Below, piece after piece: positions 1 to 6,221 of a DNA stretch of 13,898 bases (position 1 is the first letter of the stretch; every line of letters begins with the position of its first letter). Source of the DNA: Chromatiaceae bacterium (GTDB taxonomy: Bacteria; Pseudomonadota; Gammaproteobacteria; Chromatiales; Chromatiaceae); assembly GCA_016880695.1 (NCBI GenBank), contig JAEHCY010000082.1, positions 1 to 13,898 on the forward strand, read 5' to 3'. Under the pieces are notes generated by a model. That model made no database searches and was not told the origin of the DNA. It saw nothing but the letters and a program-made list of their open reading frames with translations. The translations under genes and the position numbers were made by a program.

Positions 1-130
1 CGCCGGCGTGCTCACGCAAACGCCCCCACAGGGCATCGAGCTGGTGCCAGCGCAGCGCGGAGGTGAAGCTCCCGCGAAACGCCCGCAGGAACTCATCCGC
101 GAGTGCGGCCGGCGTTTCTGGATGGGTCAT
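1..130 (-). CDS. Hypothetical protein, N-terminal part only (runs off left edge)
   Basis: An open minus-strand frame starts with ATG at 128-130 and stays open to the window edge, giving 43 codons. The visible protein begins MTHPETPAALADEFLRAF and continues with a helical, Trp/Leu/Arg-containing stretch (RWHQLDALWGRLREH around residues 27-41). It has no signal peptide or membrane segment in the visible part. I do not recognise the family. It is divergent from purC with a 99-bp gap, a normal layout for two independent genes. No strong Shine-Dalgarno is seen directly upstream; the nearest GGAG is about 16 nt from the ATG. The reading is supported by plausible amino-acid composition and by the divergent arrangement, not by a motif. 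Confidence 0.55.
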   Translation of the reverse strand, partial: MTHPETPAALADEFLRAFRGSFTSALRWHQLDALWGRLREHAG

Positions 131-194
131 CGCGTTGGAAAAGCCGCTCCAAGAGGTCTCTTTGCGTCACAGGTGCGCAAGCCAACGCAGTGAG

Positions 195-200
195 TATACT
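195..200 (+). promoter_or_regulatory. Possible -10 box of purC
   Basis: TATACT matches five of six bases of the sigma-70 -10 consensus and lies 30 bp before the purC ATG. No convincing -35 hexamer is found at 15-19 bp upstream, so an activator or an extended-type promoter would be needed. This is a weak call based on the hexamer and its position only. Confidence 0.3.
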
Positions 201-229
201 TTTGCTTTCCCTGACACGCGACCGCCCCC

Positions 230-1126
230 ATGACTGAATCGACCACGCTCCACCAGTCCAACCTCAGCGGTATCCCGCTGATCAATCGCGGCAAGGTACG
301 CGACATCTATGCCGTCGACGCCGAGCACCTGCTGATCGTCGCCACCGACCGGCTCTCCGCCTTCGATGTGGTGCTGCCGCAGCCGATTCCGGGCAAGGGT
401 GAGGTACTCACCCGGGTGTCGAATTTCTGGTTTCGCCGCACCCGCCACCTGATCCCCAACCACCTCACCGACATCCCGCTGAGCGAGGTCGTGAAATCCC
501 CGGAGGAGCGAGCGCAGCTCGGGGATCGCGCCGTCATCGTGCGCCGCCTCAAACCCCTGCCGGTGGAGGCCATCGTCCGCGGTTACCTGATCGGTTCGGG
601 TTGGAAGGACTATCAACAAACCGGAAGCGTCTGCGGCATCGAGCTTCCAGCGGGACTGCGTCAGGCCGACAAGCTGCCAGAGGCCATCTTCACCCCCTCC
701 ACCAAGGCCGCGGCGGGAAACCATGACATCAACATCGGCTTCGAGGAGATGGCCACTCTGCTGGATCCGGCGCTCGCCGCCGAGGTGCGCGCCGTCAGCC
801 TCAGGATCTACACCGAATGCGCCGCCTATGCCCGGGAGCGGGGGATCATCATCGCGGACACCAAGTTCGAGCTCGGTCAGGATGCCGAGGGACGGCTGTA
901 TCTGATCGACGAGGTACTCACCCCGGATTCTTCGCGCTTCTGGCCCGCGGATCAGTATCAGCCGGGCATCAGCCCGCCCAGCTTCGACAAGCAGTTCGTG
1001 CGCGATTACCTGGAAACCCTGGACTGGGACAAGACCCCACCGGCCCCGAGCCTGCCGCAGGAGATCATCGACAGAACCGCGGCCAAGTACCGGGAGGCCG
1101 AGCAGCGCTTGACAGGGGACCGCTGA
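230..1126 (+). CDS. purC: Phosphoribosylaminoimidazole-succinocarboxamide synthase (SAICAR synthetase)
   Basis: The enzyme joins CAIR and aspartate using ATP to form SAICAR, a cytoplasmic step of de novo purine synthesis. The 298-residue product is the longer form of the family, close in length to yeast-type enzymes rather than the roughly 240-residue E. coli form. Visible signatures are the N-terminal nucleotide-binding RGKVRDIY (20-27), TDRLSAFD (39-46), the first PurC signature around [19 protein letters not shown] (110-128), IADTKFELG (208-216) and the second signature [14 protein letters not shown] (225-238). ATG at 230 is chosen because the protein then begins just ahead of the conserved GKVRD block. 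No clear Shine-Dalgarno precedes it. It appears to be a single-gene unit followed by a hairpin. Confidence 0.97.
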   Translation: MTESTTLHQSNLSGIPLINRGKVRDIYAVDAEHLLIVATDRLSAFDVVLPQPIPGKGEVLTRVSNFWFRRTRHLIPNHLTDIPLSEVVKSPEERAQLGDRAVIVRRLKPLPVEAIVRGYLIGSGWKDYQQTGSVCGIELPAGLRQADKLPEAIFTPSTKAAAGNHDINIGFEEMATLLDPALAAEVRAVSLRIYTECAAYARERGIIIADTKFELGQDAEGRLYLIDEVLTPDSSRFWPADQYQPGISPPSFDKQFVRDYLETLDWDKTPPAPSLPQEIIDRTAAKYREAEQRLTGDR

Positions 1127-1137
1127 CGTTCATTGGC

Positions 1138-1177
1138 GAGCGGCCCGCCTCTCAGGGGCTGCTCGTGGTGTCTTCTT
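1138..1177 (+). terminator. Possible rho-independent terminator of purC
   Basis: GAGCGGCCC (1138-1146) pairs with GGGCTGCTC (1156-1164), giving a 9-bp stem with one G-U pair and a 9-nt loop. A moderately pyrimidine-rich tail containing TCTTCTT follows at 1170-1176, a few bases away from the stem. The hairpin begins 11 bp after the purC stop codon. The separated and impure U-tract keeps this from being a firm call. Confidence 0.45.
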
Positions 1178-1417
1178 GAGAGTTCAAAATCGCCGTTGGA
1201 GCATCTTCATCCCTCGATAGGCATTGCTGGGCAAGGCGACTCGGGACGAACGAAACGGAACCGAATGACTGAGACACCCGCTCGTCCCGACCCGCCGAGA
1301 TGCGGCACATCGGGGGATCAGGCCGGCTAGCCGGGATAGCGGCCGTATCCAGGCCGGTCCTGGGCCTGGTGAAAGGGGCCTTCACCCCACAACCGCCGAA
1401 TCTGGGTTAACGATCCC
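1178..1417. other. Convergent intergenic region between purC and aceK with inverted repeats
   Basis: No credible gene is seen here. TCGGGACGA (1241-1249) and TCGTCCCGA (1282-1290) form perfect 9-bp inverted arms separated by 32 nt. A second inverted repeat, GGTGAA (1368-1373) with TTCACC (1381-1386) and a 7-nt loop, lies 32 bp past the aceK stop codon and could act as the 3' end of that operon, but it lacks a U-tract on the minus strand. A small CCGGCTAGCCGG palindrome lies at 1323-1334. Short open frames in this region have no ribosome site or recognisable product. Confidence 0.4.
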
Positions 1418-3205
1418 TCACACCGGGGCACGGGCAACCGCGGCCACGGTTGCGTCCGCTCGAGGCCCTCTGCGCAGCGCGCGCAAAGACTCGCGCCGAA
1501 ATCGCTTCGACTCCGGGTAGGGGAACACATCTTCGAGGTAGCCCGCGCGGATGCGCGCCTGCTTCGCCTTCCAGTACGCCGGGTCGAGCAGGTCGGCGTG
1601 CATCTCCATGAACAGCTTACGCACCCGCGGGTCGCCCAACAGGAAGACGCCGAACTCCTCGGGAAAGACATCGTTGGGACCCACGGAATACCAGGGCTCC
1701 CCGGACATCTCGAGTTCCGGGTAGGGCGCCTCGGGGATGCGGCGGAAATTGCACTCGGTCATGTAGGAGATCTCGTCATAATCGTAGAACACCACACGAT
1801 CCTGACGGGTGACCCCAAAGTTCTTGAACAGCATGTCGCCGGGGAAGATGTTGGCGGAGGCCAACTGCTTGATGGCATCCCCGTACTCCCGGATGGCGTG
1901 GCGAAGCTGCTCGGGGTTCGCCGACTGCAGGTAGAGGTTGAGGGGCATCATCCGCCGCTCGATGTAAAGGTGCTTGATGATGATCCGGTCGCCCTCGAGC
2001 TCGATGGACGAAGGCGCCTCCTGCTGGAGCTCCTCCACCAGCGCCACCGAGAATCGGGCTAGTGGAAAGGCCGCCTCGGAGTACTCCAGGGAGTCCGCCA
2101 TACGCCCCAGGCGGTCATGGTGTTTCACCAGCAGGTACTTTTCCTTGACCGTCTCGCGGGTGAGCTCCTTGCTCGGGGCAAAGCGGTCCTTGATGACCTT
2201 GAACACATAGGGGTAGGAGGGCAGGGTGAACACGCACATCACCATGCCCTTGATACCGGGGGCCACCACGAGCTCGTCGCTGGAATAGCGCAGGTGCTTG
2301 AGGAAATCCCGGTAGAAATCGGTCTTGCCGTGCTTCTGTAGACCGAGGGCGGTGTAGAGCTCGGCCTTGCTCTTGCGCGGCATCAGGTGCCGCAGGAAAT
2401 CAACCACGGCGGAGGGAACCTCCACGTCCACCATGAAATAGGCCCGGGTAAAGCTGAATACATTGGCCAGGCTACGCTCGCCGGTGAGCAGCGTGTCCAC
2501 ATAGAGGCCGCCGCGCTCGTTGTGCAGAACCGGGATGACGAAGGGGGTCTCGTCCATCCCGTTGACCACCTTACCGATGAGGTAGGCCGCCTTGTTACGG
2601 TAGAAGGGGACGCTCAGCACCGCAAGCTGAAAATTCTCAGAACGGTTAGCCAAGGACGGAAAGCTCTCTTGGATGGCCTTGAGCAGGTTGCGAATGTCGC
2701 CTCTACGGTCCTCGAAGGGCAGATCGAATCGGTCGAGGATGTGGCCGATGACCTTGTAAAACCCTTCCCGGGCCGGGTAGTACCAGTTGTAGATGGGCGC
2801 CTCCGACTGGATGTGCTCGGTGGAGACCGCCGGCCAGACGAAGATGTTGCGGTTGTTGTAGTAGCGGCGATGGAATAGGCGGCAAAACACCGAGTTGTAA
2901 AAGGTCTCCGCAAGCTCCGGCTGCCGGTGCTGGTGGAGAAGGCGCACATACTCCACCTTGACCCTCTGCCAGAGCAGCTCATCGAGCTCCGGCAGGCCAA
3001 AGATCTCGTGGAGCTTCTTGGTGGTGTCCTTGACGCGGTGGTCGTAGAAGTCGATCCGCTCCCGCGAGGCCTTCTGGACTGCATTCCAGTCCGCCCGTTC
3101 GAACCGCTCCCGGGCCCCCGCACTGATCTCCCGGAACAACCAATAGTGGAGCTCGAACCCGTCGAGCACCGTGCGCGCGATCTGCTTGGCTTCCTCCCAT
3201 GCCAT
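1418..3205 (-). CDS. aceK: Isocitrate dehydrogenase kinase/phosphatase
   Basis: AceK reversibly phosphorylates isocitrate dehydrogenase; phosphorylation switches it off and diverts isocitrate into the glyoxylate bypass. The 595-residue cytoplasmic protein is near the usual family length (E. coli about 578). The N-terminal half is the AceK-specific regulatory domain. The kinase-like half shows the ATP loop APGIKGMV (315-322), the nucleotide-binding lysine in VFKVIKD (K336), D371, and the catalytic stretch IFPGDMLFKNFGV with D457 and N462, then FYDYDEI with D475 and D477. These residue numbers coincide with the functional residues I recall for E. coli AceK, so the enzyme looks intact. The gene starts 10 bp after the rraA-family stop codon, so it is the last gene of an aceA-rraA-aceK operon. 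Its Shine-Dalgarno is weak, consistent with low AceK output relative to the lyase. Confidence 0.97.
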   Translation of the reverse strand: MAWEEAKQIARTVLDGFELHYWLFREISAGARERFERADWNAVQKASRERIDFYDHRVKDTTKKLHEIFGLPELDELLWQRVKVEYVRLLHQHRQPELAETFYNSVFCRLFHRRYYNNRNIFVWPAVSTEHIQSEAPIYNWYYPAREGFYKVIGHILDRFDLPFEDRRGDIRNLLKAIQESFPSLANRSENFQLAVLSVPFYRNKAAYLIGKVVNGMDETPFVIPVLHNERGGLYVDTLLTGERSLANVFSFTRAYFMVDVEVPSAVVDFLRHLMPRKSKAELYTALGLQKHGKTDFYRDFLKHLRYSSDELVVAPGIKGMVMCVFTLPSYPYVFKVIKDRFAPSKELTRETVKEKYLLVKHHDRLGRMADSLEYSEAAFPLARFSVALVEELQQEAPSSIELEGDRIIIKHLYIERRMMPLNLYLQSANPEQLRHAIREYGDAIKQLASANIFPGDMLFKNFGVTRQDRVVFYDYDEISYMTECNFRRIPEAPYPELEMSGEPWYSVGPNDVFPEEFGVFLLGDPRVRKLFMEMHADLLDPAYWKAKQARIRAGYLEDVFPYPESKRFRRESLRALRRGPRADATVAAVARAPV

Positions 3206-3215
3206 GGAAGACGGC

Positions 3216-3695
3216 TCAGCTCAGGGGAGCGGCAGAGACCAGGATTCCGTCTTCGTCGCAGTAAACCTGGCAGCCCGGCGTGAAACTCACCCCGGCGAAC
3301 TGGACCGCCACCTCGGCGACTCCTTCCCCGCGCCGTACACTCTTGCGCGGATGGGTCGCGAGGGCCTTCACGCCGAGGTCCATCTCCCCGAGCTCCACCG
3401 AGTCACGCACGCAACCGAATAGGACCAGACCCGCCCAGCCGTTGGCGCAGGCCTTCGCCGCGAGCAGATCCCCCAGCATGGCGCAGCGCAGCGAGCCCCC
3501 GGCGTCCACCACCAGGACCCTGCCGCGTCCCTCGCTCTCGAGCGCCTGCTTGACCAGGGAGTTGTCCTCGAAGCACTTGACGGTGGCGACGGGACCCTCA
3601 AAGCGCCGCCGGCTGCCGAAGTCGCGAAAGATCGGGTCGCAGACCTGGACCCGGCCCTCGAAGGCGTCGTAGAGATCTGCGGTCTTGAACGACAT
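3216..3695 (-). CDS. rraA: RraA-family protein (RNase E regulator-like / HMG aldolase-oxaloacetate decarboxylase family)
   Basis: The 159-residue protein matches RraA along its whole length, beginning MSFKTADLYDAFEG and carrying the glycine-rich core VVDAGGSLRCAMLGD (62-76). E. coli RraA binds RNase E and slows RNA decay, while relatives are class II 4-hydroxy-4-methyl-2-oxoglutarate aldolases that also decarboxylate oxaloacetate. The metal-site signature of the enzymatic branch, D-X20-R-D, is present: D76 followed after exactly 20 residues by R97 and D98. Position between isocitrate lyase and AceK also fits a metabolic role at the oxaloacetate/pyruvate node, although this is inference. A GGAG lies 10 nt before the ATG. 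Fold assignment is firm; choice between RNA-decay regulator and enzyme is open. Confidence 0.88.
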   Translation of the reverse strand: MSFKTADLYDAFEGRVQVCDPIFRDFGSRRRFEGPVATVKCFEDNSLVKQALESEGRGRVLVVDAGGSLRCAMLGDLLAAKACANGWAGLVLFGCVRDSVELGEMDLGVKALATHPRKSVRRGEGVAEVAVQFAGVSFTPGCQVYCDEDGILVSAAPLS

Positions 3696-3706
3696 ATTGG
3701 CGATGC

Positions 3707-3745
3707 TCCGGTACCGGACTCCCGCGACCCGCCAGGGCCGCGGGA
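3707..3745 (-). other. Stem-loop and palindrome in the aceA-rraA gap
   Basis: Within the 66-bp gap, TCCCGCG (3720-3726) and CGCGGGA (3739-3745) form a perfect 7-bp stem with a 12-nt loop. Next to it TCCGGTACCGGA (3707-3718) is a perfect 12-bp palindrome whose rraA-proximal arm contains part of the GGAG ribosome site of the rraA gene. On the minus-strand mRNA the first stem would lie just past the aceA stop codon, where it could protect the aceA message or dampen read-through. No U-tract follows, so it is not a strong terminator. Confidence 0.45.
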
Positions 3746-3761
3746 ACCCGCTTACGACCCT

Positions 3762-5072
3762 TTAGTGATCGAACTGGGCCTCTTCCGTGGAGCCCTTGAG
3801 TGCCGTGACCGATGAGGCACCCCCCTGAATTACGGTGGTGACGTCGTCGAAGTAGCCCGCGCCCACCTCCTGCTGATGCGATACAAAGGTGTAACCGCGG
3901 CCGCGGGCGGCGAACTCCGGCTCCTGCACCATCTCCACGTAGTGCTTCATGCCCTGACCGCGGGCGTAGGCGTAGGCCAGGTCATACATGTTGAACCACA
4001 TGTTGTGGATACCGGCCAGGGTGATGAACTGGTACTTGTAGCCCATCTCCGAGAGCCCATCCTGGAAGCGCGCGATGGTGGCATCGTCGAGGTTCTTCTT
4101 CCAGTTGAAGGACGGCGAGCAGTTATAGGCCAAGAGCTTGTTGGGGTTCTGCGCCAGCACGGCGTCCGCGAACTCCTTGGCGAAGCCCAGATCCGGCGTG
4201 CCGGTCTCGCACCACACCAGATCCGCGTAGGGGGCATAGGCCACGCCGCGGGAGATCGCCTGCTCGAGACCGTTCTTCACCTGATAGAACCCCTCGGAGG
4301 TGCGCTGACCGGTGAGGAAGGGTTGGTCGTTGGGGTCCACATCGGAGGTGAGCAGGTTCGCCGCCTCCGCGTCCGTTCTGGCCAGCACCAGCGTGGATAC
4401 ACCGCACACATCCGCGGCCAGGCGCGCGGCGATCAGCTTCTGCACCGCCTCCTGGGTGGGCACCAGCACCTTGCCCCCCATATGACCGCACTTCTTGACC
4501 GCGGCGAGCTGGTCCTCGTAATGCACCCCGGCGGCACCGTTGGCGATCATGTTCTTCATCAGCTCGAAGGCGTTGAGCACGCCACCGAAGCCTGCCTCCG
4601 CATCCGCGACAATGGGCAGGAAGTAGTCGATGTAACCCGCGTCACCAGGACCGACGCCCCGGGACCACTGGATCTCGTCGGCCCGTTTGAAGGTGTTGTT
4701 GATGCGACGGACCATGGTCGGCACCGAGTCGTAGGCGTAGAGGGACTGGTCCGGATACATGGTTTCCGAGGTGTTGCCGTCGGCCGCGACCTGCCAACCG
4801 GACAGGTAGATGGCTTCCACACCGGCCTTGGCCTGCTGCATGGCCTGACCCGCGGTGATGGCACCCATGCAGTTCACGTAGCCCTTTTTTGCCGCACCGT
4901 GGATAAGCTTCCACAGCTTTTCGGCCCCCCTGCGCGCATAGGTGTGCTCGGGCTGTATCGAGCCCCGCAGACGCACCACGTCGGCTGCGGTATAGCCGCG
5001 CTCGACGTCCGTCCAACGGGGGTTCTCCGCCCAATCTTTTTCCAGGGCCTTGGTCTGCTCATCTCGGGTCAT
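3762..5072 (-). CDS. aceA: Isocitrate lyase
   Basis: Isocitrate lyase splits isocitrate into glyoxylate and succinate, the first committed step of the glyoxylate bypass. The 436-residue protein is the short bacterial form (E. coli 434). It carries the catalytic loop KKCGHMGGK at 193-201 with the active-site cysteine at C195, the same position as in E. coli, as well as [10 protein letters not shown] (91-100), the metal-binding DAEAGFGG (157-164), [10 protein letters not shown] (231-240) and the substrate loop NCSPSFNW (317-324). The closed C-terminal lid ending STEEAQFDH is present. The start at 5072 is supported by AAGGAG about 8 nt upstream; an ATG 7 bp further upstream is out of frame. It is the first gene of the aceA-rraA-aceK operon. 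No malate synthase gene is next to it, so the second bypass enzyme must be encoded elsewhere. Confidence 0.97.
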   Translation of the reverse strand: MTRDEQTKALEKDWAENPRWTDVERGYTAADVVRLRGSIQPEHTYARRGAEKLWKLIHGAAKKGYVNCMGAITAGQAMQQAKAGVEAIYLSGWQVAADGNTSETMYPDQSLYAYDSVPTMVRRINNTFKRADEIQWSRGVGPGDAGYIDYFLPIVADAEAGFGGVLNAFELMKNMIANGAAGVHYEDQLAAVKKCGHMGGKVLVPTQEAVQKLIAARLAADVCGVSTLVLARTDAEAANLLTSDVDPNDQPFLTGQRTSEGFYQVKNGLEQAISRGVAYAPYADLVWCETGTPDLGFAKEFADAVLAQNPNKLLAYNCSPSFNWKKNLDDATIARFQDGLSEMGYKYQFITLAGIHNMWFNMYDLAYAYARGQGMKHYVEMVQEPEFAARGRGYTFVSHQQEVGAGYFDDVTTVIQGGASSVTALKGSTEEAQFDH

Positions 5073-5573
5073 AGCTCATGCTCCTTCAGTTGCAATTTCG
5101 GGGTAGGTTGGACCGCACCAGCAGGCTGCGGCGGATCTTCGTTACCAAGACTGCACTTGCCCACAAAGGCCCCCGACTAGGGCACCCCCTCGCACTCCGT
5201 TGTCGCCGCGTTTGGGCTGAGCGTCTGCGGCGGGCATAACCCCCCAGCCCATCGAGCATCCGCCGCCGGCCCAACCTCGCGAAAACCCAGAGGCGACCAG
5301 TCTATGGTCCCGCACGGTGGCGAACGAACGCGACCCCAGGAGACAACTGACGGCTGGCGCAGCCACGTCACAGGTTGTCGGGTTGTTTACCGCCACCCCT
5401 GGCACACCGACCGACTGCGCACTGGCAAAGAGATTCAGTCAAGTTAGCCTGGTAAGGTTAGTGGCTACTAGATTATTTGCAAAACTAATTATTTTAATTT
5501 TGTCTATTGACTTGGGAAATGCTTTGTCTTCCGGCGGAGCCCCTCACGGCATCCCGCCGATACCGCCAGAAAT
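5073..5573. other. Long gene-free region upstream of aceA
   Basis: About 500 bp between the aceA start and the next terminator hold no convincing gene. A plus-strand open frame at 5317-5628 has no ribosome site, changes composition sharply along its length and ends inside the terminator stem, so it is not accepted. GCGGCGG (5227-5233) and CCGCCGC (5260-5266) form 7-bp inverted arms around a 26-nt spacer inside what would be the aceA leader or promoter-proximal region. The distal end contains a strongly AT-rich patch (separate entry). I could not fix the aceA promoter: candidates in the 130 bp before the start have poor -10 matches. Confidence 0.6.
5471..5510. promoter_or_regulatory. AT-rich patch upstream of aceA
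   Basis: 33 of 40 bases here are A or T, whereas the flanks are strongly GC-rich. It contains A/T runs on both strands and a TAGACA hexamer (minus strand, complement of 5500-5505) resembling a -35 box, but I found no correctly spaced good -10 partner. It could be a promoter region with UP element, a bend or nucleoid-protein (IHF/H-NS) site for aceA, or a remnant of foreign DNA. It lies about 400 bp from the aceA start codon. Confidence 0.35.
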
Positions 5574-5604
5574 GCAAAGAGCCCAGCAGCGCTGGGCTCT
5601 TTGC
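5574..5604 (-). terminator. Strong rho-independent terminator, probably bidirectional
   Basis: GCAAAGAGCCCAGC (5574-5587) and GCTGGGCTCTTTGC (5591-5604) form a perfect 14-bp stem with a 3-nt loop. The AAAGAGCCC...GGGCTCTTT form with A/T-containing stem base is a classic bacterial terminator. On the minus strand it lies 94 bp after the stop codon of the Met-rich gene, which is the only gene reading into it. A partly T-rich stretch follows on both sides (TTTGCATTTCT on the minus strand, TTTGCCTTCTT on the plus strand). Confidence 0.85.
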
Positions 5605-5697
5605 CTTCTTGGACATCGCGATCGTTAAAGCCCGCAATCCCTCAGCCTACGGGGCATAGGGATCCGGCCCGCCGATGCAACAGCGCCGGCGCAGGAC

Positions 5698-6021
5698 CTA
5701 CTTCCAGAACTCCCACCAGCCCTTTCCGCCGCCCATGCCCTGCATCCCGGACATGCCACCCATTCCACCCATTCCACCCATGCCGCTCATCCCGGACATG
5801 CCGCCCATGCCCTGCATCCCAGACATGCCACCCATTCCACCCATACCCTGCATCCCGGACATTCCACCCATGCCGCCCATCCCGGACATGCCGCCCATAC
5901 CGCCCATGCCCTGCATTCCGGACATACCGCCCATTCCCTGGGCAACGATGGCACCCGGGGCCGCCAGGCTACCCGCGACCACAACGACGCCCATCCACTT
6001 AACGCTGCGCTTGATCAACAT
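5698..6021 (-). CDS. Exported methionine-glycine triplet-repeat protein
   Basis: The 107-residue product has a signal peptide (1-28: MLIKRSVKW, a Val/Ala-rich core, likely cleavage after AIVAQ or slightly earlier). Residues 29-97 are 23 uninterrupted triplets GMx with x = G, S or Q, and the protein ends GGKGWWEFWK. So Met occurs at every third position and there is no Cys, His or Pro in the mature repeat. The start at 6021 is chosen over a longer frame because GAGGAGA lies 6 nt upstream and the signal peptide follows directly. I do not recognise a family. Short GGM repeats are known in the GroEL tail; Met-rich exported proteins often bind Cu(I)/Ag(I) or scavenge oxidants; Gly-rich exported proteins also coat sulfur globules in purple sulfur bacteria. 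Any of these is inference. The gene has its own promoter and terminator and lies downstream of the VWA operon in the same direction. Confidence 0.82.
   Translation of the reverse strand: MLIKRSVKWMGVVVVAGSLAAPGAIVAQGMGGMSGMQGMGGMGGMSGMGGMGGMSGMQGMGGMGGMSGMQGMGGMSGMSGMGGMGGMGGMSGMQGMGGGKGWWEFWK
5731..5937 (-). repeat. In-frame 9-bp/72-bp period repeats coding the GMx triplets
   Basis: The 207 bp coding the triplet array are internally repetitive at the DNA level. A 41-bp segment starting at 5732 recurs at 5804 with a single mismatch (72-bp period, 8 triplets), and the 9-bp unit CCCATTCCA is tandem at 5759-5776. All periods are multiples of three codons, so slippage or unequal crossing-over would lengthen or shorten the protein without a frameshift. 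The near identity of the 72-bp copies points to recent duplication. Confidence 0.8.
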
Positions 6022-6058
6022 GTTATCTCTCCTCGGTAGTGATCCATGAACAATCGGA

Positions 6059-6086
6059 CTTATAGCTAAAGCAATGCGCGTGCCAA
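6059..6086 (-). promoter_or_regulatory. Sigma-70-type promoter of the Met-rich gene
   Basis: On the minus strand TTGGCA (6086-6081) and TATAAG (6064-6059), each five of six to consensus, are separated by 16 bp. The expected start of transcription is near 6052, giving a leader of about 30 nt with the GAGGAGA ribosome site. This makes the Met-rich gene an independent unit rather than the tail of the VWA operon. Confidence 0.6.
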
Positions 6087-6088
6087 TT

Positions 6089-6116
6089 TGCGGGACCTGC
6101 CGCTGCGGGTCCTGCC
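6089..6116. repeat. 15-bp tandem repeat directly upstream of the -35 box (candidate operator)
   Basis: TGCGGGACCTGCC (6089-6101) and TGCGGGTCCTGCC (6104-6116) differ by one base and are 15 bp apart. Each copy is itself close to palindromic (GCGGG-W-CCTGC). They end 3 bp from the -35 hexamer of the Met-rich gene promoter, the usual place for an activator. The same bases could also pair GGACC with GGTCC as a weak hairpin, but that would lie upstream of the predicted transcript start. Confidence 0.45.
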
Positions 6117-6221
6117 ACAACGGGAACGCTTCCGACCCGAGGCAGCGCAGGCGACACCCCAGGACGGCGACCCGCCATCATGGCAGGCCGCCCGCCGAGG
6201 ATGCTCGATCGCCGCCGCCTT

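Noticed and set aside
160..200. PurR-type operator before purC
   Set aside because: The bases around 171-190 do not match the ACGCAAACGTTTNCGT palindrome well enough, having no central CG with symmetric arms.
1133..1330. Small plus-strand frame between purC and aceK
   Set aside because: It overlaps the likely purC terminator, has no Shine-Dalgarno and no recognisable features.
3876..5180. Plus-strand 434-codon open frame antisense to aceA
   Set aside because: It is the mirror of a strongly conserved isocitrate lyase gene in GC-rich DNA and shows no family features of its own.
5317..5628. Plus-strand 103-codon open frame upstream of aceA
   Set aside because: It has no ribosome site, crosses an AT-rich patch and ends in the terminator stem; the amino-acid composition changes with the base composition.
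5731..5937. Collagen-like triple helix from the G-x-y pattern of the Met-rich protein
   Set aside because: Glycine is at every third position, but there is no proline and many y positions are glycine, so a stable collagen helix is unlikely.
5675..6049. Plus-strand 124-codon open frame rich in PxxP repeats opposite the Met-rich gene
   Set aside because: It stays open only because the reverse complement of Gly-Met-x codons has no stops. It has no signal peptide or ribosome site, whereas the minus strand has promoter, Shine-Dalgarno, signal peptide and terminator.
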